Positions 25,325 through 34,181 of a DNA stretch of 64,000 bases are shown here, in pieces (the stretch's first letter is position 1; each line of letters opens with the position of its first letter). The notes below the pieces were generated by a model that was given only the letters and a program-made list of their open reading frames with translations, made no database searches and was not told the DNA's origin. The DNA comes from Deltaproteobacteria bacterium (GTDB lineage Bacteria > Desulfobacterota > GWC2-55-46), in assembly GCA_016218105.1 (NCBI GenBank), contig JACRET010000010.1:62001-126000 (forward strand), given 5' to 3'. The translations under genes were made by a program, and so were the position numbers.

Positions 25325-25780
25325 ATGCTTCAGCTTACCAGAGACGGCGAGTACGCGGTCAGGGCAGTCTTATATCTGGCTTCTCAGGCGCCGGGCAAGA
25401 TCTCTCTCATACAGGAGATATCCGTTGCCCAGGATGTGCCAAGGAGCTATCTTTCAAAGATAATGCAGAGCCTCACGAGGTCTGGGCTTGTAAAATCCAG
25501 GCGCGGGGCAAAGGGCGGTTTTTTCCTTGCGAGACCCGCTGAAGAGATTACGCTCCGCGAGACGATACAGGCGGTAGAGGGCCCGATACATCTGAACGTC
25601 TGCTTGATCAGGAAGGGCGAATGCCCTAAAGACGAAGTGTGTCCGGTGCATCCGGTCTGGAAAGAAGCTCAGAAAAAACTCTTTGAGGTGCTTGACAGCA
25701 AAACCATGGCCGAGCTTGTAAGGGATGCGGAAATGATAAGCAGGGCTGGCAGGAAAAAGGGCTCAAAAAAAGAAGCTTAA
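25325..25780 (+). CDS. Rrf2-family regulator with IscR-like Fe-S ligands
   Basis: A 151-residue regulator. The N-terminal winged helix (1-75) has the family start MLQLTRDGEYAVRAVLYLA, recognition region VPRSYLSKIMQSLTRSGLV and wing KSRRGAKGGFFLARP. The C-terminal part carries Cys93, Cys100 and Cys106 plus His109 (NVCLIRKGEC, VCPVH), nearly the IscR spacing of Cys92/98/104/His107, so a [2Fe-2S] cluster is likely, sensing Fe-S status, O2 or NO. It has a sigma-70 promoter overlapped by an operator-like sequence that recurs before ccoN. By position it should regulate itself and the cbb3 oxidase operon. IscR itself is usually beside iscS; none is seen here. Confidence 0.9.
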   Translation: MLQLTRDGEYAVRAVLYLASQAPGKISLIQEISVAQDVPRSYLSKIMQSLTRSGLVKSRRGAKGGFFLARPAEEITLRETIQAVEGPIHLNVCLIRKGECPKDEVCPVHPVWKEAQKKLFEVLDSKTMAELVRDAEMISRAGRKKGSKKEA

Positions 25781-25806
25781 AAAAAAGGCAAAATTTTTTT
25801 AGAAAT

Positions 25807-25830
25807 ATTAGGACTAAAAAGACCTTATTA
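25807..25830 (+). promoter_or_regulatory. Putative Rrf2 operator, copy 2 (upstream of ccoN)
   Basis: ATTAGGACTAAAA-N4-CTTATTA, matching copy 1. It is 26 bases after the rrf2 stop and about 235 bases before ccoN. No good -35 is visible before it (AAATTT at the matching place), so the ccoN promoter may be weak, regulator-dependent, or further downstream. Between here and 26063 I see only a partial tip of repeat A (CTGTTAACAGCCTG) and GGAGG before ccoN. Confidence 0.6.
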
Positions 25831-26063
25831 CTTCTTTTTTGGCCTGTTAACAGCCTGCCTCAAGGATTATGCCGCCAATGCATCAATTTCCGGTTCTTTA
25901 AATCCAATCGGCTCGGCGCAGTCCGCTCTTTTATAAGGGTGAGTCAAAATGCCTGGCAATAAAAAGACCAGCGCCTTGAACCGGCAATCACCCATTTTGA
26001 AATCCGTAGCCTGAAAAGGCTTTTCCATAAAATAGAAAAACTGAATATACAAAGGAGGACTGT

Positions 26064-27509
26064 ATGCAGGAGGATTCGGCTGTTCTGGAGAGTCCGGGGG
26101 TAAAGATACGCGAAGGCGATTCGCCCCGGTATAACGATGAGATAGTAAAGAAGTTCTGCGTAATGGCTGTCGTATGGGGGATCGTCGGTATGCTGGTCGG
26201 CGTGCTCGCCGCGGCGGAGCTGGCTTTCCCGGCTCTTAATATGGATATCCCTCAGCTTACATTCGGCAGGATCAGGCCGCTCCACACAAACGCGGTGATA
26301 TTCGCCTTCGGCGGATGCGTCCTCTTCGCCGCGATGTTTTATTCCGTGCAGAGGACGTCCAGGGTGAGGCTCTTTAGCGATACTCTCGCAAATATTACTT
26401 TCTGGGGATGGCAGCTTATAATCGTGCTTGCGGCGCTTACGCTCCCGCTCGGCATGACAGCCGGCAAGGAGTACGCGGAGCTTGAGTGGCCGATAGACCT
26501 GCTCATCGCCGCGGTGTGGCTCGTAAACGGAGTAAACTACTTCGCGACGATCTGGAAGCGCAAGGAAAGCCATATCTATGTCGGCAACTGGTTCTACATG
26601 GCGATGATAATCACGATAACGGTGCTCCATGTGTTCAACTCGCTCGCGCTCCCGGTAAGCCTGACTAAATCATATTCCGCTTATTCAGGCGTTCAGGACG
26701 CGATGGTGCAGTGGTGGTACGGCCATAACGCGGTCGGTTTTTTCCTTACGGCCGGGTTTCTGGGCATCATGTATTATTTCCTCCCCAAACAGGCGGGGCT
26801 TCCGATCTACAGCTACAGGCTCTCTATACTGCATTTCTGGACGCTGATCTTCCTTTACGTCTGGGCCGGCCCCCATCATCTCCTCTATACGGCGCTCCCG
26901 GACTGGACGCAGACCCTCGGCATGACCTTCAGCGTCATGCTCATAGCCCCCTCATGGGGCGGCATGGTGAACGGCATCATGACACTCAAGGGCGCGTGGG
27001 AAAAACTCAGGACCGACCCGATACTGAAGTTCATGATAGTCGCCATTTCATTCTATGGGATGTCCACCTTCGAGGGCCCGATGCTCGCGATCAGGGCGGT
27101 AAACGCGCTTTCTCATTATACGGATTGGGGAATAGGCCATGTACACAGCGGCGCGCTCGGCTGGGTCGCCATGATAAGCATAGGCGCGCTCTATTATATG
27201 GTCCCGAGGGTCTTCGGGAAGGTGAATATGTACAGCACAAAGCTCATCAATACCCACTTCTGGATGGCTACTGTCGGGGTCGTCGTATATATAGTCGCTA
27301 TGTGGATCTCGGGAATAACCCAGGGCCTTATGTGGAGGGCGGTCAACGCCGACGGCTCCCTTACCTATACCTTCGCCGAGTCCGTGGCGGCCATGCATCC
27401 CTATTACGTTATGAGGTTTTTGGGGGGCGCTCTATATTTGGCCGGGATGCTTGTCATGGCCTATAACGTGCTTATGACCGCGAAGGCGGGCGAGAGGAGG
27501 GTGGCATGA
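26064..27509 (+). CDS. ccoN: cbb3-type cytochrome c oxidase subunit I
   Basis: The catalytic subunit of the high-affinity cbb3 terminal oxidase in the cytoplasmic membrane; it reduces O2 and pumps protons. The 481 residues contain twelve hydrophobic segments. Haem and copper ligands are visible: [14 protein letters not shown] (low-spin haem b His), [15 protein letters not shown] (Cu-B His), [14 protein letters not shown] (the His pair of Cu-B), and [14 protein letters not shown] (high-spin and low-spin haem His). AAAGGAGGA lies before the ATG. It overlaps ccoO by ATGA. The long leader upstream and the second Rrf2-type operator suggest regulated expression, likely rising at low oxygen. Confidence 0.98.
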   Translation: MQEDSAVLESPGVKIREGDSPRYNDEIVKKFCVMAVVWGIVGMLVGVLAAAELAFPALNMDIPQLTFGRIRPLHTNAVIFAFGGCVLFAAMFYSVQRTSRVRLFSDTLANITFWGWQLIIVLAALTLPLGMTAGKEYAELEWPIDLLIAAVWLVNGVNYFATIWKRKESHIYVGNWFYMAMIITITVLHVFNSLALPVSLTKSYSAYSGVQDAMVQWWYGHNAVGFFLTAGFLGIMYYFLPKQAGLPIYSYRLSILHFWTLIFLYVWAGPHHLLYTALPDWTQTLGMTFSVMLIAPSWGGMVNGIMTLKGAWEKLRTDPILKFMIVAISFYGMSTFEGPMLAIRAVNALSHYTDWGIGHVHSGALGWVAMISIGALYYMVPRVFGKVNMYSTKLINTHFWMATVGVVVYIVAMWISGITQGLMWRAVNADGSLTYTFAESVAAMHPYYVMRFLGGALYLAGMLVMAYNVLMTAKAGERRVA

Positions 27510-28111
27510 GACACGAAATAATCGAGAAAAACGGCCTCCTGATGGCCATATTGATAGGGGCGCTTATAAGCGTCGGCGGGCTTGTAGAGATAACTCCGCT
27601 GTTTTTTCTCAAATCGACCATACCTCCCCTTGAAGGCGTAAGGCCGTATACGGCCCTTGAGCTTGAAGGCCGGGACATTTACATAAGGGAGGGCTGCTAT
27701 AACTGCCACTCGCAGATGATAAGGCCGTTCAGGGCAGAGACAGAGAGATACGGCCCGTATTCAAAGCCGGCTGAATCGATGTACGACCACCCCTATCAGT
27801 GGGGTTCAAAGAGGACGGGCCCGGACCTGGCCAGGGTAGGCAAAAAGTATCCTGATTCATGGCACGTCCAGCATATGGAAGACCCCAGGTCCATCGTTCC
27901 CGAGTCCGTGATGCCGAGGTATCCGTGGCTGGCGCAAACGGAGCTTGACGGAACATTTATCAGGAAGAAGCTGTCCGTCATGAAAACACTGGGTGTGCCG
28001 TACACTGCTTCCGAGATCGAAACGTCGGCGGAGACGCTGAAAGGCAAGACAGAGCTCGACGCGCTGATAGCCTATCTGCAGTCTCTCGGAACGGCGGTCA
28101 AGAGGAGGTAG
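27506..28111 (+). CDS. ccoO: cbb3-type cytochrome c oxidase subunit II (monohaem cytochrome c)
   Basis: A 201-residue membrane-anchored cytochrome c. One N-terminal membrane segment (about 10-34, [20 protein letters not shown]) is followed by the haem site C64-Y-N-C67-H68 in [11 protein letters not shown], and the typical [19 protein letters not shown] and [19 protein letters not shown] stretches, the latter with the axial Met. It passes electrons to CcoN. It overlaps ccoN by four bases and ccoQ starts three bases after its stop. Confidence 0.98.
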   Translation: MRHEIIEKNGLLMAILIGALISVGGLVEITPLFFLKSTIPPLEGVRPYTALELEGRDIYIREGCYNCHSQMIRPFRAETERYGPYSKPAESMYDHPYQWGSKRTGPDLARVGKKYPDSWHVQHMEDPRSIVPESVMPRYPWLAQTELDGTFIRKKLSVMKTLGVPYTASEIETSAETLKGKTELDALIAYLQSLGTAVKRR

Positions 28112-28113
28112 GC

Positions 28114-28257
28114 ATGGAAGAGTATGTCATCTACAGCAAATCCTTTTTGCTCGTATATTTCTTCATTATCTACTGCGCGATCCTCTTCTGGGCGCTCAGG
28201 AAAAAGAACAAGAAAAGGCTGGAGGGTCTGAAGGATATCCCGTTCCTGGAGGACTGA
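28114..28257 (+). CDS. ccoQ: CcoQ-like small membrane subunit
   Basis: A 47-residue protein, MEEYVIYSKSFLLVYFFIIY at its start, with one membrane helix (about 10-27), then a basic segment (RKKNKKR) and the end DIPFLED. Position between ccoO and ccoP, size and topology fit CcoQ/FixQ, which stabilises the oxidase. GAGGAGG lies just before the ATG. Sequence conservation of CcoQ is low, so the call rests mainly on context. Confidence 0.85.
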   Translation: MEEYVIYSKSFLLVYFFIIYCAILFWALRKKNKKRLEGLKDIPFLED

Positions 28258-28288
28258 TAAAAATTGAACCGCAATGGAGGAAATTAAA

Positions 28289-28792
28289 ATGCCTGAGAAG
28301 ATCGGACATTCAGTTGACGGCATAGAGGAGTACGACAACCCCATCCCGAGATGGCTCATGTGGCTGCTCTATTTCACAGTGATATTCAGCTTCGTATATT
28401 GGATCCTTTATCCCGGCTTCTGGTCAGGGGCCTCGGGATGGAACCAGGCGCATATGTATGAGGAGGAGGTCGAACTGGCCTCCGTCAAGTACGCGGCCTT
28501 CGCTTCCAAAGCCGAAGACCTGAACTCGCTTGTAAACAACCCTAAAGCGATAGCCGAAGGCAAGGAAATATTCGCGCAGAACTGCTCTCCCTGCCATGGG
28601 GCGGATGCCCACGGCGCCATAGGGCCTAACCTGACGGACAAGGACTGGATCTACGGCGGGACACCGCAGGCGATAGCGAAAACGGTCACTGACGGCACCG
28701 CGAACGGAATGCCGACATGGAAGTCACAGTTAGGCTCCTTAAAGATCGCGGATGTGGCCGTTTACGTCCACAGCCTGGGCGGCGGGCAATAG
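28289..28792 (+). CDS. ccoP: CcoP subunit with a single haem c site
   Basis: A 167-residue cytochrome subunit. I start at the ATG placed eight bases after GGAGG; a more upstream ATG (28274) would overlap that site. Start MPEKIGHSVDGIEEYDNPIP and WLMWLLYFTVIFSFVYWILYPG (membrane segment about 22-43) are classical CcoP. Only one haem motif is present, C99-S-P-C102-H103 in FAQNCSPCHGADAHG, with axial Met in NGMPTWK. Most CcoP proteins have two haem c domains and about 300 residues; here the second domain is absent. It should still deliver electrons from soluble donor cytochromes. The stop is followed closely by ccoG. Confidence 0.93.
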   Translation: MPEKIGHSVDGIEEYDNPIPRWLMWLLYFTVIFSFVYWILYPGFWSGASGWNQAHMYEEEVELASVKYAAFASKAEDLNSLVNNPKAIAEGKEIFAQNCSPCHGADAHGAIGPNLTDKDWIYGGTPQAIAKTVTDGTANGMPTWKSQLGSLKIADVAVYVHSLGGGQ

Positions 28793-28801
28793 GCCGGCAA
28801 G

Positions 28802-30163
28802 GTGAAGAAAATGGAAACCGGGAAAAGGGAAAAGCTGTATCCGAAGGGCGTAAGAGGGAGGTTCAGACACCTTAGATGGGCCGTGACAGCGGCCTCTTTA
28901 GGCGTTTTCTTTCTGCTGCCCTGGCTTACGATTGACGGCCGTCAAGCGCTGCTCTTTGATATCCCGAACAGGAAATTCTATATCTTCAACCTTATCTTCT
29001 GGCCGCAGGAGGTCTACTATCTCGCGTTCCTCCTGGTCTTCCTCGTGATCGCGCTCTTCCTTTTCACCGCGGTCGCAGGAAGGCTCTGGTGCGGGTACGC
29101 CTGTCCGCAGACCGTATTTACGGACATATTCATCAGCATAGAACGCTTTATCGAGGGAGAAAGGAACGAAAGGATCGCCCTCGATAAGGCGGGCTTTTCA
29201 AACGGCAAGGCGGTAAAAAAGGCGGTAAAGCACGCCGTTTGGATCATTTTTTCGTTCGCCACGGCCTTTGCGTTCGTGTCGTTTTTCGTGCCTCCCGCCG
29301 TCCTTATTGAAAGGCTCTTTACAGGCAATCTGACGAGCGCGAACCTCTTCTGGCTCGGGCTCTTTACGCTTACCACTTACGGAGATTGCGCGTTTTTAAG
29401 GGAGTTGATGTGCCTGGTCCCTTGCCCGTACGGCAGGTTCCAGTCGGCCCTTTTCGACACCGACACCTTGATCATAGGCTACGATTCAAAAAGGGGCGAG
29501 CCGAGGACGCACGGCAAAAAAAAGGAAAGCGGCGGTGATTGCGTGGACTGCACCCTTTGCGTGCAGGTCTGCCCTACCGGGATAGACATAAGAAACGGGC
29601 TTCAATACGAATGTATCGCGTGCGCCCAGTGCATAGACGCATGCGACACGGTGATGGGAAAACTAGGCCGTCCGAAGGGGCTTATCAGGTACGGCTCTTT
29701 AAAATCTATCGCGGGAGGAGAAACGAAGGTTTTAAGGCCGAGGCTCGTCCTTTACGCCGTCTGCCTTACAGCCCTCTTGATAATGATGGTGTACAAAGTA
29801 AGCATGCGGTCGCCTATCGACCTGGAAGTGCTCCGGGACAGGAGCGCCCTCTTTCAGACCGGCAAGGACGGCAGGATATCGAATATATATACGATCAAGG
29901 CTATGAACATGGACAGCCGCGACCATCAATACTCGATAAAGGCCAAAGGAATAAAGGCGGAGATCATCGTCGGGAAAAATCCTATCACGGTAAAGAGCGG
30001 CGAGGTATACCAGACTTCTCTAGCCTTGATACTCGATGGAGACGAGATAGAAAACAGGGTCAGCCGTTTCGATTTCATAATAGAGGATGTGGAAGACCCT
30101 GAGATATCTGCAAAGCGTCAGTCCACCTTTCTGGTGCCTGAGACCTCTGTGGCAAAGAGATAA
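28802..30163 (+). CDS. ccoG: cbb3 oxidase accessory protein CcoG (FixG/RdxA family)
   Basis: A 453-residue membrane iron-sulfur protein needed for cbb3 assembly, now thought to reduce copper for delivery to CcoN. Four or five hydrophobic segments (about 35, 75, 155, 190 and 318) surround polyferredoxin motifs: RLWCGYACPQTVF (the conserved CGYxCPQ), CLVPCPYGRFQ, and two [4Fe-4S] sites CVDCTLCVQVCPTGI and CIACAQCIDAC. A C-terminal immunoglobulin-like domain follows (YTIKAMNMDSRDHQYS). The start is either GTG 28802 or ATG 28811, both in frame; AAGGTG lies between and supports the ATG slightly. It opens the ccoGHIS assembly operon nine bases after ccoP. Confidence 0.96.
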   Translation: MKKMETGKREKLYPKGVRGRFRHLRWAVTAASLGVFFLLPWLTIDGRQALLFDIPNRKFYIFNLIFWPQEVYYLAFLLVFLVIALFLFTAVAGRLWCGYACPQTVFTDIFISIERFIEGERNERIALDKAGFSNGKAVKKAVKHAVWIIFSFATAFAFVSFFVPPAVLIERLFTGNLTSANLFWLGLFTLTTYGDCAFLRELMCLVPCPYGRFQSALFDTDTLIIGYDSKRGEPRTHGKKKESGGDCVDCTLCVQVCPTGIDIRNGLQYECIACAQCIDACDTVMGKLGRPKGLIRYGSLKSIAGGETKVLRPRLVLYAVCLTALLIMMVYKVSMRSPIDLEVLRDRSALFQTGKDGRISNIYTIKAMNMDSRDHQYSIKAKGIKAEIIVGKNPITVKSGEVYQTSLALILDGDEIENRVSRFDFIIEDVEDPEISAKRQSTFLVPETSVAKR

Positions 30164-30180
30164 AAGCGAGGAGAGACGAG

Positions 30181-30639
30181 ATGGAAAAGAAGAAAAACTA
30201 CTGGCCGCTGGCGATAGCCGCTTCATTGGGGGTGGTGTTCCTGGTGAACTTCTTTTTTCTTTACATGGCTGTTAAAAGCGACGACGGGCTCACGGATAAA
30301 AATTACTATGAAAAAGGCCTCCTCTACGACAGCCAGTTGAAAAACCGGAAAGAGCTTGGATGGAAGATAGAATTGTCGATGGGCTCCGAGCAGGACTCCA
30401 ACAGGAAGATTTACGTAACAGTGACGGATAAAGAGGGGAGGCCGCTTAAGGATGCCTCTGTAAAGCTGGTGCTCATGAGGCCGGCAACCGATAAGTATGA
30501 CCGTGTCCTTAATCTTACCTCGGCCAAAGGACAATACATAGGGGACATCGCCATTCCCCTTGGCGGATGGTGGGACCTCAAGATCAGCGCCGGCCAGGGC
30601 AGGCTGGAAATGGAAGAGACGTTCAGGATAAAGGTTTAA
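30181..30639 (+). CDS. ccoH: FixH-family cbb3 assembly protein
   Basis: A 152-residue protein with an N-terminal membrane segment (about 8-30, PLAIAASLGVVFLVNFFFLYMA) and a periplasmic beta domain. The FixH signature DKNYYEKGLLYDSQLKNRKE is present, as is GWWDLKISAGQGRLEMEE at the end. It assists maturation of the cbb3 oxidase together with the copper ATPase CcoI encoded next. GAGGAGAGACGAG before the ATG gives a good ribosome binding site. Confidence 0.95.
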   Translation: MEKKKNYWPLAIAASLGVVFLVNFFFLYMAVKSDDGLTDKNYYEKGLLYDSQLKNRKELGWKIELSMGSEQDSNRKIYVTVTDKEGRPLKDASVKLVLMRPATDKYDRVLNLTSAKGQYIGDIAIPLGGWWDLKISAGQGRLEMEETFRIKV

Positions 30640-30647
30640 GGATATTT

Positions 30648-33113
30648 ATGAGCCTTGCCCTCAAGGAAAATTTGAAGATTGACGAGACCTGCTTCCATTG
30701 CGGCGAGGCGCTTCCAGCGGAGGCGCTCGCCCGTGCTTTTAAGGGAGAGGAACTGAAGTTTTGCTGCAACGGGTGCAGGTCTGTCTGTTCCTACATCTTC
30801 GAGGCGGGGCTTGAGGGCTATTATGAAAAGAGGGATAAAAAACCGGGCGCGCCGTTCCTGCCAAAAGGGGCCGCGGAAAGCGAAGACCCTGATTTCGTCA
30901 AAAAGAAGGGAGGCGTAAAGGAAGCGTGCCTGATAATAGAAGGCATCCACTGCTCCGCCTGCATCTGGCTGATAGAAAAGGTCATGGGAAAGATGGAAGG
31001 GGTGCGGTCGGCAAGGCTCAATTATTCCACGCACAAGCTGAGAATAGAGTGGGACGCGTCAAAAACCAGCATGAATGAGGTGATCTCCAAGATATCTTCA
31101 ATAGGCTACGGGGCCGCCCCTTTTGACAACTCAAATGATGAGCTGCTTAAAAATAAAAAGGATGACGCGCTGATAAGGGTCTCTGTCGCCGGGTTTGGAA
31201 CGCTCGCTTCCATGTTTCTCGCCGAGGGCCTTTACGGCGGCTATCTGTGGGGAATTGACGAAGGCTTTAAGGGTTTTTTGCAGTGGGCAAGCCTCCTCGT
31301 GTCAATCCCCGTTGTTTTCTATTCAGGGCTTCCTTTTATAAAAGGGGCTTACAACGGGCTTCGCAACAGGGCGATGACGATGGACATGCCGATAGCGGCA
31401 GGCGCGCTTATTACATTTTTCTACAGCGTCTGGGCAACGGTGCGGGGCAGCGGTGACGTGTACTTCGACTCCGCGGTAATGTTTATTTTCTTTATCCTGA
31501 TAGGCAGGTACCTTGAAGCCGTTTCCAAAAAAAAGGCCGCCGAGCGAATCTCAAGGCTTACGTCATTGGAGACTACAACCGCTGTCCTTTATAGAAACGG
31601 CCTTAGAAGGGCCGTCCCCTTAAAATCGATTATCAGGGGCGATATCATAGAGATAAGGCCTGGAGACAAGGTGCCGCTTGACGGAGTTTTGCTCGAGGGC
31701 GCATCCAGGCTCGACGAAGCGATGCTTACGGGTGAATCCAGGCCTGTGGAGAAGGGAAAAGATGATCTTATATGGGGCGGCACGCTTAATCTGGACGGCT
31801 CATTCCTCCTTAAGGTGACTGAGGTGGGGGGATTCACTAGGATCTCCAGGATAAAGCGTCTCATCGAGGACGCGGAGCTTAATAAGACCCGTATTCAAAA
31901 GATGGCTGACAAGATAGCTGGATATTTTATCCCCGCCATATTGAGCGCCGCAGTACTGACCTTTCTATACTGGACGATGTACGACCCGCCTCACGCCCTC
32001 GTTTACGCTGTTACAGTCCTCATAATCACCTGCCCCTGCGCTCTGGCTCTCGCGACCCCCGCGGCAATACTCGCGGGGAGCGGGAGGGCGGCAAGGGAAG
32101 GGGTGCTTATAAAGAACAACGAGGCGCTTGAGCTGGTATGCAAGGCGACGCATATCGTCTTTGACAAGACCGGCACGCTTACCGAGGGACGGATGTCTGT
32201 TACGGACATTGTAACGTTAAACTGCATGGAGGAGGAGTTGCTGACGCTCGTGGCTGCCATCGAGCAGTACTCGGAGCACCCGATCGGAAAGGCGATTTGC
32301 GCTGAGGCAAGGAAGAGAGGGATTGTGTTTGGAAAGGCGGGTTTTAAGGCCTGCCCCGGCAAAGGTGTAAAAGGGGTTGTAAGGAATACGGAAATAATCG
32401 GAGCGGGGGCCATTTTTGAAAGCACAATCTATGCGGGAAGCAGTAAATTCATGCGTGATGAAGGGTTCGAAATAACAAAAGAGCTTTCAGCGTCCGAGGA
32501 AAAATTTAATGCTGAAGGCAAGACCGTGGTCTATGTCGCGCGGGAAGGCAGAGCGGACAAAGAAGCCCTCGGTCTTTTAGCCGTCTCAGACCCGTTGAGG
32601 GCCGAGTCCCGGGAGGCGGTAAGTAATCTCAAATCAATGGGGCTCAGGGTTACGATACTCTCAGGTGACAAGAGGGCCGTAGCCGAGGCTGTCGGAGAGG
32701 CCATAGGGGTAACGGACGTGGTTGCCGAGCTCCTGCCTGAGGACAAGGAAAAAGCGATAAGGAAGCTTAAGGCAAAAGGGGAGGCCGTTATAATGGTAGG
32801 TGACGGCGTTAACGACGGGCCGGCCCTCGCCGCCTCGGATATAGGGATAGCTATGGGTTCCGGAACCGACCTTGCCATCAGCTCCGCAGATATAGTATTG
32901 CTGAGCAATAATCCCCTGAAGGTCGTCAAGGCGATAGATATATCAAGAAAGACGTTCAGGGCTATAAAGGAAAATCTATGGCTCTCTGTACTTTATAACC
33001 TTGTATTCATGCCACTTGCGGCCTTCGGCTTCATCGTGCCGGTCATAGCGGCGGTCGCTATGCCGTTAAGCTCTCTGGCGGTAATAGGGAATTCAATAAG
33101 GAACAGAAACTGA
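30648..33113 (+). CDS. ccoI: Copper-exporting P-type ATPase CcoI (FixI) for cbb3 oxidase
   Basis: An 821-residue P1B-type ATPase that moves copper across the membrane for CcoN. I start at MSLALKENLKIDETC, eight bases after ccoH; the frame is open further upstream but overlaps ccoH. Parts: a Zn-binding-like N-terminus (C15-x2-C18, FCCNGC at 38-43), an HMA domain with GIHCSACIW (C102, C105), the copper path motif TCPCALA (C462-P-C464), phosphorylation Asp506 in FDKTGTLTEG, HP motif in QYSEHPIGKAI, and hinge VGDGVNDGPALAASD. All motifs for activity are intact. The operon order GHIS is the usual one. Confidence 0.97.
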   Translation: MSLALKENLKIDETCFHCGEALPAEALARAFKGEELKFCCNGCRSVCSYIFEAGLEGYYEKRDKKPGAPFLPKGAAESEDPDFVKKKGGVKEACLIIEGIHCSACIWLIEKVMGKMEGVRSARLNYSTHKLRIEWDASKTSMNEVISKISSIGYGAAPFDNSNDELLKNKKDDALIRVSVAGFGTLASMFLAEGLYGGYLWGIDEGFKGFLQWASLLVSIPVVFYSGLPFIKGAYNGLRNRAMTMDMPIAAGALITFFYSVWATVRGSGDVYFDSAVMFIFFILIGRYLEAVSKKKAAERISRLTSLETTTAVLYRNGLRRAVPLKSIIRGDIIEIRPGDKVPLDGVLLEGASRLDEAMLTGESRPVEKGKDDLIWGGTLNLDGSFLLKVTEVGGFTRISRIKRLIEDAELNKTRIQKMADKIAGYFIPAILSAAVLTFLYWTMYDPPHALVYAVTVLIITCPCALALATPAAILAGSGRAAREGVLIKNNEALELVCKATHIVFDKTGTLTEGRMSVTDIVTLNCMEEELLTLVAAIEQYSEHPIGKAICAEARKRGIVFGKAGFKACPGKGVKGVVRNTEIIGAGAIFESTIYAGSSKFMRDEGFEITKELSASEEKFNAEGKTVVYVAREGRADKEALGLLAVSDPLRAESREAVSNLKSMGLRVTILSGDKRAVAEAVGEAIGVTDVVAELLPEDKEKAIRKLKAKGEAVIMVGDGVNDGPALAASDIGIAMGSGTDLAISSADIVLLSNNPLKVVKAIDISRKTFRAIKENLWLSVLYNLVFMPLAAFGFIVPVIAAVAMPLSSLAVIGNSIRNRN

Positions 33114-33128
33114 AAAAGGAGTAAGTCT

Positions 33129-33305
33129 ATGGAGATGCTCTTTATAATGATACCGGCGGCGATCTTCCTGGGTTTTATCGGGCTGATCTTTCTCATATGG
33201 TCTGTCAAGACAGGGCAGTTCGAGGACATGGAAGGCCCGAAGTACAGGATATTCTTTGAGGACGACGAGCCGGATGCCCGTAGTGGCAGAGGCGAAAGGC
33301 GATGA
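33129..33305 (+). CDS. ccoS: cbb3 oxidase maturation protein CcoS
   Basis: A 58-residue membrane protein: MEMLFIMIPAAIFLGFIGLI as membrane helix, then the family hallmark IWSVKTGQFEDMEGPKYRI with FEDD. CcoS is needed for haem and copper insertion in the cbb3 oxidase. AAGGAG precedes the ATG. The stop overlaps the start of the next gene (ATGA). Confidence 0.94.
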   Translation: MEMLFIMIPAAIFLGFIGLIFLIWSVKTGQFEDMEGPKYRIFFEDDEPDARSGRGERR

Positions 33306-33985
33306 CCGATTACATAATTATATTTTCGGCGGGCCTCTTTGGCGCCGTGCACTGCGCCGGGATGTGCGGAGGGCTCGTCATGGCATGCGCCATGAAGTGC
33401 GGCGGAGGGTTCAGATTCTCTTTTCTCTATAACATAGGCCGGGTATTGTCCTATGCCATGCTCGGCCTTGCGATAGGGCTTCTCGGCAAGGCGCTCATAG
33501 CGGCAGGGGCCTTCGGGAGGTTCCAGAGCGTCATGCCGGTTGTCGCTGGGGTGTTCATGATAACGATCGGCGTCGAAATGCTCGGACTCATCCCATCCGG
33601 AATAAAAAGCAGGCTGTCTCTGCTTTTCCCTACGCCGGCGGCAGGGGGTTTTATAGCCAGGCAGATAAAAAAGCGGTCCGCCGCGTTCTTTCTCGGAATG
33701 CTTAACGGGCTTATCCCATGCGGGTTCCTTTACGGCGCCGGGATAAAGGCCGCGTCAACCGCAGACCCTTTTGAAGGCGTGCTTGTAATGCTGTCACTAG
33801 GGGCAGGCACTTTTGTCCCGATGTTGTTCGCGGGCTCTTTATCTTCATTGAGGATACGGTCGAATTTATTTGCCGCCTTTTCATCCGTCCTTATAATAGC
33901 GCTTGGACTGAAGGCGGTGTTTTTTACTCACGCCCACGCGTCAAACAAACTCCTTGCGGCCTTATACCCGCTCTGCTCTTTTTAA
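33302..33985 (+). CDS. SafE/TauE-like (DsbD/UreH-type) membrane protein of the cco operon
   Basis: A 227-residue protein with six hydrophobic segments, of the sulfite exporter TauE/SafE or urease-accessory UreH-like family. Conserved features: FGAVHCAGMCGGLVMACA near the N-terminus with two Cys, FLGMLNGLIPCGFLYGA in the middle with a Pro-Cys, both shared with DsbD/CcdA-type transporters. Such genes are common at the end of ccoGHIS operons and are believed to handle copper or reducing equivalents for oxidase assembly; this is known for the neighbourhood, not proven here. It overlaps ccoS by four bases. Its stop codon TAA is the first part of a family A repeat. Confidence 0.88.
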   Translation: MTDYIIIFSAGLFGAVHCAGMCGGLVMACAMKCGGGFRFSFLYNIGRVLSYAMLGLAIGLLGKALIAAGAFGRFQSVMPVVAGVFMITIGVEMLGLIPSGIKSRLSLLFPTPAAGGFIARQIKKRSAAFFLGMLNGLIPCGFLYGAGIKAASTADPFEGVLVMLSLGAGTFVPMLFAGSLSSLRIRSNLFAAFSSVLIIALGLKAVFFTHAHASNKLLAALYPLCSF

Positions 33986-34140
33986 CAGGCTGCTGAAAAA
34001 GTCCATCTGCTTCGTTGTCTTCGTCACTCGTCACTGCGGCGTACAGACAGAGTACGTCTCATTCCTCGCTTCTCAACGCCTCGCATCTGGAGCTTTTTGA
34101 ACAGCCTGTATTAATTTCGGGTTTTTCAGCACCCTGTTAA
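33983..34140 (+). repeat. Dispersed repeat family A, complete short copy
   Basis: TAACAGGCTGCTGAAAAAGTCC at the left, GGGTTTTTCAGCACCCTGTTA at the right, inner arm CTTTTTGAACAGCCTG. It has no nested B element. Its TAA is the stop of the SafE-like gene. Confidence 0.87.
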
Positions 34141-34181
34141 GTATAAACCCGCTGAAAAACCCTGATCTTTTCAAGCCCGGG

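Noticed and set aside
26954-27466. 170-codon frame within ccoN (+ strand)
   Set aside because: Out-of-frame shadow of a highly conserved gene; composition full of Arg/His/Gly and no family match.
29539-30102. 187-codon frame within ccoG
   Set aside because: Same-strand shadow frame of ccoG, rich in Arg and without sense as a protein.
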